Positions 32,074 through 37,218 of a stretch of 37,218 nt of DNA are shown one piece after another (positions within the stretch are counted from its first letter, which is position 1; each line of letters starts with the position of its first letter). The stretch spans positions 1 through 37,218 of the IMG/VR virus record IMGVR_UViG_3300020183_000226, one strand, 5' to 3'. This stretch comes from a virus. Below the pieces are notes generated by a model that did no database searches, was not told where the DNA came from, and was given only the letters and a program-made list of their open reading frames with translations. The position numbers and the translations under genes were made by a program.

Positions 32074-32092
32074 TGCAACTTAGGAGGTTGTA
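32074..32092 (+). promoter_or_regulatory. SD-hairpin 6
   Basis: TGCAAC-TTAGGAG-GTTGTA with six pairs including one G-T wobble. The AAC/GTT core next to the loop is kept, while the outer pairs differ from copies 1-4 by paired substitutions. AGGAGG straddles loop and stem, and the ATG at 32093 follows immediately. Confidence 0.65.
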
Positions 32093-32710
32093 ATGTTAGG
32101 CATAAAAATGGGTGCTGTTCTCAGCACCAATGTGAGTACACCGCCCGAGGCGTGTGTCATCGGCGATATCGCCGATATTCAGGAAAAAATTGGCGGTTGT
32201 TTCGACTGCGTGACCATCACCTGCAGGGGTGACAATGGCGCCAGTTTTCAACTGGTGGGCTATGTTCACGACGAGGGACGGATTCTCAATCCGCCGTTGC
32301 CGTTGAACCTGATGGCGTCGTCCATATTCAACCGAGAATTGCACGGTGACTGCGTGATTCTTAGCGGGACGAATCCTGACAACCACGACGACGACGGCGA
32401 CAGTTACGATTTGCCGTCCGTGTTCTACCAATATTTGGTAGAAGATTTTTTCCCGTCAATTCGTAAGGCGATTGTGTTCACACAAGTGTCTGCGACTGCC
32501 GTGAAGTTGGCGAAAGAGTTGGGCGAAATTTCGTCCGACGATTATGATTATGTGGTGGAAACCGTATCCGAGTTGAATCAAACCAATTTCGGTAAAGATG
32601 TGGGCAATTTGCCCGACCGTTTTCAACGCATCCTCGCCAAGAGCGTGGGGTTCGCCATGGTGTGCATGACCGAAATGGTTTTCGGTTCGCAAGATACAGA
32701 GGAGGAATGA
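32093..32710 (+). CDS. DUF3846-like protein (205 aa)
   Basis: The first 110 residues follow the DUF3846 pattern: VIGDIADIQEKIGGCFDCVT, then GYVHDEGRILNPPLPLN, then GDCVILSG. The remainder is helical and acidic, with no recognised domain. DUF3846 proteins occur widely in phages and plasmids with unknown function. Its stop overlaps the next ATG. Confidence 0.65.
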   Translation: MLGIKMGAVLSTNVSTPPEACVIGDIADIQEKIGGCFDCVTITCRGDNGASFQLVGYVHDEGRILNPPLPLNLMASSIFNRELHGDCVILSGTNPDNHDDDGDSYDLPSVFYQYLVEDFFPSIRKAIVFTQVSATAVKLAKELGEISSDDYDYVVETVSELNQTNFGKDVGNLPDRFQRILAKSVGFAMVCMTEMVFGSQDTEEE

Positions 32711-32988
32711 TGTCCGAATCCGATTTGATTTCGGATTTTGACGGTTGCGACGCACCTGTGGCACCAACGGCACCCAAGGTGCCTGTGGTGCCTATGGTGA
32801 CGGTTGTTCGCAAGCCCAAGATTGTGAAGCGTGTGGGGCGTAAACCGTCCCTCATGCCCGCTGGCACTTACAGGTGCCCGAAGTGCAGTAATGAAATCAT
32901 TGTGTTTATTCGCATGTCGGCTTTGCCGTTGTGCATAAATCATTCGGCGTCCAGTGGGGGTGCCGTACAAATGGAGGAGGTTAAGTGA
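32710..32988 (+). CDS. Proline-rich zinc-finger protein (92 aa)
   Basis: ATG at 32710 overlaps the previous stop (TGATG) and sits behind GGAGG; ATG at 32707 is an alternative. Ala/Pro/Val repeat (VAPTAPKVPVVPMV) followed by a basic segment and a zinc finger: CPKC, then C..H (LPLCINH). Looks like a small DNA- or RNA-binding protein. Confidence 0.6.
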   Translation: MSESDLISDFDGCDAPVAPTAPKVPVVPMVTVVRKPKIVKRVGRKPSLMPAGTYRCPKCSNEIIVFIRMSALPLCINHSASSGGAVQMEEVK

Positions 32989-33161
32989 TGAGGAAACATA
33001 ATTGGAATCCCGAAACTTTGCGTGTTGGGTTCAACGCCATGTTGCAATATGCGGAACGGCAGGAAGTTGAGCACGAGCACGACACCGTTTTGGGTTCGTA
33101 CTGGTCGGGCATCAAGGATGCTTTGCTGGTTGCAGTCACAATATTGGAGGAGGAGAAATGA
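32988..33161 (+). CDS. Hypothetical protein (57 aa)
   Basis: ATG overlaps the stop of the zinc-finger gene (TGATG) behind GGAGG. Helical (NPETLRVGFNAMLQYAERQE; GIKDALLVAVTILEEEK). No family recognised. Part of a run of six small coupled genes (32710-33725). Confidence 0.6.
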   Translation: MRKHNWNPETLRVGFNAMLQYAERQEVEHEHDTVLGSYWSGIKDALLVAVTILEEEK

Positions 33162-33334
33162 ATCAGAAGTATCAACTTGTGCAACTCGCACGGTTAAGCC
33201 GTGTCGTGTATGGCGACAACGCCGTGGAATTTTTAATTGGTGCGTTGTCGTCGGTGACAAGCGAATCTCAAATAAATGTGTTGATTGACAAATTGAACGA
33301 CGATGTGCGAGAATTGGTGCGAGGAGGAAAATGA
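33158..33334 (+). CDS. Hypothetical protein (58 aa)
   Basis: ATGA overlap with the preceding stop; strong GGAGGAGG Shine-Dalgarno. Helical protein MNQKYQLVQLARLSRVVYG, then FLIGALSSVTSESQINVLID. The product is probably soluble and small; unknown function. Confidence 0.6.
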   Translation: MNQKYQLVQLARLSRVVYGDNAVEFLIGALSSVTSESQINVLIDKLNDDVRELVRGGK

Positions 33335-33534
33335 AAACATATTTCTTGACCGCCACCCGTCGGTTTCGTAGCGAAACGGTGAAGTTGTACGCCACGGACG
33401 ACAACGATGCGATTGTGTCGGGCGCCCTGAAGGTCATGTCGCTTGCGTACCCGAATGTTGATTTGTGGGGCAACGGCGAGATTGTTCTTGAAGATGACCA
33501 CGGAACCGTGATTCAACGAATGGAGGAAAAATGA
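33331..33534 (+). CDS. Hypothetical alpha/beta protein (67 aa)
   Basis: ATGA overlap and GAGGAGG Shine-Dalgarno. Begins MKTYFLTATRRFRSETVKLY, then TDDNDAIVSGALKVM: strand-strand-helix pattern. No family recognised. Confidence 0.6.
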   Translation: MKTYFLTATRRFRSETVKLYATDDNDAIVSGALKVMSLAYPNVDLWGNGEIVLEDDHGTVIQRMEEK

Positions 33535-33725
33535 GAAAAAAATTGGTTGAGGTACCGTTCCCCGAATGTCCTCGTTGCGGGGGGTTTATCCCGAACGACA
33601 AGCATGCGGGCGAATACATGGGCGCCCTGTCTAGGTTGGACAACGAAACCGAGATTTGTTCTAAATGCGGTGAGATTGAGGCGTTGGAAAACATGGTGTA
33701 CGGCAAGATTTATGATTGGAGGTGA
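33531..33725 (+). CDS. Actinophage-type zinc-ribbon protein (64 aa)
   Basis: Two CxxC pairs, C13/C16 (ECPRCGGFIPND) and C42/C45 (ICSKCGEIEALE), separated by the segment GALSRLDNETE. This pattern closely follows a small protein common in mycobacteriophages and other actinophages, from memory. It supports an actinobacterial host. Probably a transcription or translation accessory; function unproven. Confidence 0.7.
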   Translation: MRKKLVEVPFPECPRCGGFIPNDKHAGEYMGALSRLDNETEICSKCGEIEALENMVYGKIYDWR

Positions 33726-33733
33726 CATCTATA

Positions 33734-34522
33734 ATGGAACAACCTGAGATGAGCCTTGATGATTTGTCCGATGTGAAGCCGTTGGGTGTGCGCATACAGG
33801 TTTCCGACGGCGTGCACGGCATGTGGATGGGGCGCCAGTTGTGCGAGGTGCGTGGATATTGTGCGCCTTGGACGGACGAAAAAATTTTGGACTATTTCCA
33901 AGATTTGTGCAAATTTTATGACGCTTGGTCGGAGTCTGCCTCCAATGCGGTTTTGCCCAACGCCGTGTCAGACCTACAGGCATTGGAACTTGAGGGCGAC
34001 ACATTCAACAGGTGGAAACTGATTCGTTCGTATGTGGATGGCGCCTACAACAAATATTTCGACGAGTCGTTGATTTCCATAATGAAAATGTTGGGCGTCA
34101 GCCCAACATCGTGGCTACAGGCGTGCACGACGGGCGGTTTCCCGAAATGCTTTGAGGTGTCCGACGATTTCATCGCCGAGTTGGAAAACTATTACATGTC
34201 CCACGAAAAAATCGTGTGGAAACACATGGGTGAACATTTCGGTTTGCACCCGAAAATGATGAAAAATTTGTGCCGTGTTTTCGAGAAACGGCACATGGTC
34301 AAGTACGGCTACAAGGCGCTTGACCGCAGGGTGGCTAAGAAGATTTTGAACGAACTGTCATTGACCACATCCATGACCCCGACCGCAATCTGCGACGAGG
34401 TGTTCAAGCGCACCGAGGTGCGGTTCCACCTCAGCGCCGTCACCAAGATTCGTAAACGAAAGCGGGCTACGGATGTGCTAGAATCGGGGACAACGAACAG
34501 CGAGGACGAACATGAAAATTGA
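33734..34522 (+). CDS. Putative DNA-binding protein with C-terminal HTH-like helices (262 aa)
   Basis: ATG at 33734, 9 bases after GGAGGTG. The N-terminal half is unrecognised (VRIQVSDGVHGMWMGRQLCE). Two helix-turn-helix-like segments follow, WKHMGEHFGLHPKMMKNLCR at about residues 164-183 and the CDEVFKRTEVRFHLSAVTKI segment near 225. The end is charged. Overlaps the nuclease gene by 11 bases. May regulate early transcription or take part in replication. Confidence 0.5.
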   Translation: MEQPEMSLDDLSDVKPLGVRIQVSDGVHGMWMGRQLCEVRGYCAPWTDEKILDYFQDLCKFYDAWSESASNAVLPNAVSDLQALELEGDTFNRWKLIRSYVDGAYNKYFDESLISIMKMLGVSPTSWLQACTTGGFPKCFEVSDDFIAELENYYMSHEKIVWKHMGEHFGLHPKMMKNLCRVFEKRHMVKYGYKALDRRVAKKILNELSLTTSMTPTAICDEVFKRTEVRFHLSAVTKIRKRKRATDVLESGTTNSEDEHEN

Positions 34523-35354
34523 TGCGATAAACAAGCGAATATATGTGCGCCAATCTTGGTTGAACGATGTGTTGAATTGCCCCGAACGGGCACGGCTTGC
34601 GCTCAACAATCCGCACATGCGCATGCCTTCGGACGCCACGATTATCGGCACCGCTTTGCATCATGCGATTGAAACCTTTATTGTCACCGCCGACGAGGTG
34701 GGCATGGTCGGTTCGGAGGTTGAAGAAATGGTCAGATGCGGGACAGCCGAATATCAGCGTTTGGCGTCTGAACCTCACCGCAAAACTGGGATTGATGAAA
34801 CCAAAATTTTGTCGTACATTGATGCGATGTGTGTTGCGTGGTACACGACAATCATGCCGTATGTGGAGTTGGGTGGCAAAACCGAGCATCGTTTTGTGTT
34901 GCCTATCGGCGTCAATGTGGGCGGTTTTGATGTTTTCATTGAGGGCACAATGGATTATATTTCTCCGTCTGGTGTCATCTGGGATTGGAAAACGGCTGGT
35001 CGCTCGTATTCGGGCGCCGAGAAACAGAAGAACGCCGTGCAGGCGTCCATGTATGCGATGGCGGCGAACATAATGAATTTGGTTCCCGACCCGAATGACA
35101 TTGAGTTCAAATATGGTGTAATGATTCGGCAAGAAGCCCCGAAAGCGCAGGTGGTTGCGTTGCACCGCAATCAGGAGCATGTCCAGTGGATACGCAACCA
35201 AATTATTTCCGCCTGCCGTATGGGTGTCTCGTTGGGCACCGATACGGGCTGGTTGTTGAACGACCAAGGCAATTTGTGTTCGCCCAAATGGTGTGATTTT
35301 TGGTCTATGTGCAAGGGCGCAACCGTGTCCGAGCAGTCGTTGTTGTTGAGATAA
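34512..35354 (+). CDS. Cas4/RecB-like PD-(D/E)XK nuclease with predicted Fe-S cluster
   Basis: 280 residues. GTALHHAIE at 46-54 supplies the GxxxH...E motif, D148 in EGTMDYI and D158-x-K160 in IWDWKT form the catalytic core, and QASMY (177-181) is the QxxxY motif. C23 together with C256, C261 and C267 matches the four-cysteine Fe-S arrangement of Cas4 and AddB-like nucleases. Expected 5'-3' exonuclease activity for recombination or host-DNA degradation. There is no Cas1/Cas2 or CRISPR array, so this is a phage recombination nuclease rather than an adaptation module. Confidence 0.85.
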   Translation: MKIDAINKRIYVRQSWLNDVLNCPERARLALNNPHMRMPSDATIIGTALHHAIETFIVTADEVGMVGSEVEEMVRCGTAEYQRLASEPHRKTGIDETKILSYIDAMCVAWYTTIMPYVELGGKTEHRFVLPIGVNVGGFDVFIEGTMDYISPSGVIWDWKTAGRSYSGAEKQKNAVQASMYAMAANIMNLVPDPNDIEFKYGVMIRQEAPKAQVVALHRNQEHVQWIRNQIISACRMGVSLGTDTGWLLNDQGNLCSPKWCDFWSMCKGATVSEQSLLLR

Positions 35355-35686
35355 TGGCGGGAACGGGCATGCGTGAACCGATTGAACTGACCGTCGCCAC
35401 CGCAGTGGCGTCGGGTCAGCCGTTGTCGTTGCCGATTGTGGAGGTGCAGTGGATTGACGCCGTTGGTTCGGGCGACCGCTGGGACACCCCCGAAAATGTT
35501 GATTCGATGTCGCCGTCGAAAAGTTTTGCGGTCGGATATTTGTGGCACGAATCCCGAACACATGTAACATTGATTATGTTGGTGAACGATGTCGGTACCG
35601 TGGGTCATTCGTTGGTTATACCGAAAGGCATGGTTGTCGGTGTGCGCACGCTGGTTCGTGCTGACACGGGCGCACTGGATGCGTGA
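35354..35686 (+). CDS. Hypothetical beta-rich protein (110 aa)
   Basis: ATG overlaps the nuclease stop (TAATG). Beta-rich: VEVQWIDAVGSGDRW, SFAVGYLWHESRTHVTLIML, HSLVIPKGMVVGV. It is probably a small globular protein. No family recognised. Confidence 0.6.
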   Translation: MAGTGMREPIELTVATAVASGQPLSLPIVEVQWIDAVGSGDRWDTPENVDSMSPSKSFAVGYLWHESRTHVTLIMLVNDVGTVGHSLVIPKGMVVGVRTLVRADTGALDA

Positions 35687-35790
35687 TATGATGGACGATG
35701 TAAAGGCTGACAGGGTGCCACATGGCAAGTGTGACAACCTCCCCTCTGTCAGCCGATTTGTAAGTAATACAAACAAGACAGGAGAAAAAA
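35687..35790 (+). promoter_or_regulatory. Leader with strong hairpin and possible promoter
   Basis: A TATGAT -10-like hexamer (35687-35692) follows CTGACA (35661-35666) at 20-base spacing. GGCTGACAG (35705-35713) then pairs perfectly with CTGTCAGCC (35746-35754), enclosing a smaller TGCC-ACAT-GGCA stem (35716-35727). A GGAG Shine-Dalgarno near 35780 precedes the ATG at 35791. This is the only sizeable non-coding gap before the helicase-primase block, so it could start and control a second early transcript. Confidence 0.5.
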
Positions 35791-36255
35791 ATGAATACCA
35801 TAAGTAAGGACCAATCCATAATCACGCAGGTTGCGGCGAAAATCGCCGCCGACTTGACGCCACTGACGGACGATGTGAACATGAACATCTCCAACTGGCT
35901 CATAGCGTTTGACGCAACATCGGATGCGTTGCTGGAAAAACACGGCATGACCGCCTTGGACGACCAACAGATAACCGAGGTTGTGCAACAGGTGTTCCCC
36001 AATTCGGTGGCGGTGACACAATCATCGGCGCCACAATGGGCTGTCGAACAGGCGCAGTTGCCGAAATTTCAGGTTCGCATCAAAGGTCGCCAGCACGGCG
36101 ACATTCCAGCATGGTTGCATGCGGAGTGCGCAAAGAAAGGCGTGACCGAGGTGTGGGACAACCGTGACGGTTTGTCCATCAACCCGAAGCGCCCTTGGTT
36201 CAAATCAACAACATCCAACGATGCGTTTTGGGCGCCAAAAACATCTAGGTCATAA
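35791..36255 (+). CDS. Replication-linked protein of unknown function (154 aa)
   Basis: Starts after a GGAG Shine-Dalgarno; its stop overlaps the helicase ATG (TAATG). The helical N-terminal part (IITQVAAKIAADLTPLTDDV) precedes a conserved-looking C-terminal domain: QVRIKGRQHGDIPAWLHAEC, then KKGVTEVWDNRDGL, then NPKRPWFKS. This C-terminal pattern appears next to replication genes in other phages, from memory. It may be a DNA-binding or helicase-loading protein; not established. Confidence 0.55.
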   Translation: MNTISKDQSIITQVAAKIAADLTPLTDDVNMNISNWLIAFDATSDALLEKHGMTALDDQQITEVVQQVFPNSVAVTQSSAPQWAVEQAQLPKFQVRIKGRQHGDIPAWLHAECAKKGVTEVWDNRDGLSINPKRPWFKSTTSNDAFWAPKTSRS

Positions 36256-37218
36256 TGCAAGACCCCGATTTCAAGGGGCGATGGTCAGCGCTAGGGCGGG
36301 GAGAACAACTCCCCGCCTTTGACGCATCAAAACAACCCGCACATTTTTTCAAACCGTTTGCGCTGGCGGCTGACGAATATGTGCACTGGGCGCAAAACCC
36401 CGACGAACGCATCTACTTGGGGTTCGCCGACATAGACGAACAGATGCGGGGCATCGCCCCGTCCGAAATGTGTCTGATAAACGGGTACAGCCACAGCGGT
36501 AAAACTTTGTTTTTGTTGCAAATTTTGTTGGCGAACAAAACAAAACCCGTAATCTATTTCTGCCCCGACGAACCCCGCACGCTGACGCTGATTAAGTTGG
36601 CGTGCCTGACCCACGGCATAGACGCCAACCTGTTGGAACAGGAAATCAGCCGAGGCGTCCCCGAAGCCATTGAACTGCTCCGCAAAACCTCAACCGAAGA
36701 GTTCCCGAACCTAGCGGTCTTTGACCAAATGCTGTCTTTGGCGGACATGGAGCGGGCTTTGGGCGAGGTGCGTGACGCTTGGGGTCAGCCCGCCTTAATC
36801 GTTTTTGACTATTTGGAACTGCTGGTGGGCGGTGGCGAAGATGTCCCATCCAAAGCCAACACGCTCAAGGCTTTCGGCAAACGCCATAATGTGCCGCTGC
36901 TCGTGCTGCATCAATCCTCTAGGTCCGCAGGCGCCGACGGTCGCAAAATGACCATCTCCTCGGGCGCCTACGGCGGTGAACAACAATCGGCGCATGTAAT
37001 CGGCGTCCGCCGAAAACGGTTCGAGATAGAGGCGCAAATCCGTGAGATAGAGGACAAACTGGACAAATCCAACTCAACCGAACGGCTGTTGGAACGGCTG
37101 GATTCTTTGAGATACGAGCAACGCATCCACATGAACACCGTCACAATCAACTTGGTGAAATGCAAACGCCCAGCGTCGTTGCTGTTGGATGACATGGATT
37201 ATGAGATTGGACACGGAA
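36255..37218 (+). CDS. DnaB-like replicative helicase / RecA-fold ATPase (5' part; continues at 1-239)
   Basis: Joined across the circle this encodes 355 residues. A P-loop GYSHSGKT lies at residues 77-84, a Walker B strand ending in D at about 180-185 (LIVFDY), and an HQ sensor-like motif at 219-220 (LLVLHQ). The order matches the RecA-fold C-terminal domain of DnaB/gp4-type helicases. The protein lacks a full DnaB N-terminal domain, so it could also be a shorter RepA/RadA-like ATPase. The ATG overlaps the previous stop as TAATG. The primase follows with a GTGA overlap, so helicase and primase are made as a coupled pair. Expected role: unwinding the fork and recruiting the primase. Confidence 0.8.
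   Translation, partial: MQDPDFKGRWSALGRGEQLPAFDASKQPAHFFKPFALAADEYVHWAQNPDERIYLGFADIDEQMRGIAPSEMCLINGYSHSGKTLFLLQILLANKTKPVIYFCPDEPRTLTLIKLACLTHGIDANLLEQEISRGVPEAIELLRKTSTEEFPNLAVFDQMLSLADMERALGEVRDAWGQPALIVFDYLELLVGGGEDVPSKANTLKAFGKRHNVPLLVLHQSSRSAGADGRKMTISSGAYGGEQQSAHVIGVRRKRFEIEAQIREIEDKLDKSNSTERLLERLDSLRYEQRIHMNTVTINLVKCKRPASLLLDDMDYEIGHG
37084..37218. repeat. Right copy of the 135-bp terminal direct repeat
   Basis: Matches 1-135 at 134 of 135 positions. It gives a unique genome length of 37,083 bp, a multiple of three, so the helicase frame continues across the join. Confidence 0.95.

Noticed and set aside
34512-35354. Cas4-like gene considered as part of a CRISPR adaptation module
   Set aside because: No Cas1, Cas2 or array in the window; such nucleases are common stand-alone phage recombination genes.
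34467-35570. Long minus-strand frame (367 codons) opposite the Cas4-like gene
   Set aside because: Antisense shadow of a gene with complete nuclease motifs; the translation is Arg/His/Gln-rich without any domain.

Overview
The window is one complete, circularly assembled genome of a tailed bacteriophage. The first 135 bases recur at the end (37084-37218) with a single mismatch, so the unique circle is about 37,083 bp and one gene, a DnaB-like helicase, is cut by the window ends. The short head-tail gene set, with no tape measure, sheath or tail-tube genes, suggests a podovirus-like virion. No integrase, excisionase or lysogeny repressor was recognised, so a lytic lifestyle is likely. The host is uncertain. 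A two-CxxC zinc-ribbon protein and one segment of the giant virion protein resemble, from memory, actinobacteriophage proteins, and several virion genes resemble those of aquatic phages, so an aquatic actinobacterium is a reasonable guess.

Layout. A rightward early arm runs from 27041 through the window end to 3710. It holds three small basic proteins (27041-27818); a non-coding block of about 900 bp with a DnaA box, helically phased iterons and a consensus-like promoter (27819-28716); small unknown genes; a MoxR-type AAA+ ATPase followed by a von-Willebrand-like partner; a DUF3846-like protein; a cassette of tiny, translationally coupled genes; a Cas4-like nuclease; the helicase; an archaeo-eukaryotic-type primase; a second PD-(D/E)XK-like nuclease; a RusA resolvase; a sigma-region-4-like protein; and a DUF1599/Nmad1-like protein. 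A leftward late arm runs from 26889 to 3707: small terminase, fibre genes including a glycine-rich adhesin, lysis genes (possible holin, M15 peptidase, secreted transglycosylase), large terminase, portal, scaffold, major capsid protein, small basic virion proteins, adaptor and nozzle-like proteins, and two large internal-virion-type proteins, one of 2016 residues. The arms diverge near 26.9-27.04 kb and converge near 3.7 kb.

How it works together. The phage supplies helicase, primase, resolvase and nucleases but no recognisable DNA polymerase, so it probably captures the host replisome at the DnaA-box/iteron region. Early genes from 28.7 to 32.1 kb are preceded by a recurring hairpin that puts the Shine-Dalgarno sequence in its loop. 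Its stem differs between copies by paired substitutions, pointing to a selected RNA structure, and other small hairpins often lie just upstream. This is the best candidate for an undescribed regulatory system here.

A genome-wide signal stands out: reading the whole sequence by eye, I found no GATC, GGCC, CCGG, AGCT or CGCG (and noticed no ACGT), although each should occur on the order of a hundred times. Other self-complementary tetramers such as CATG, GCGC, GTAC and TGCA are present. This suggests extreme restriction-site avoidance. All family assignments are from motif recognition, without database searches.
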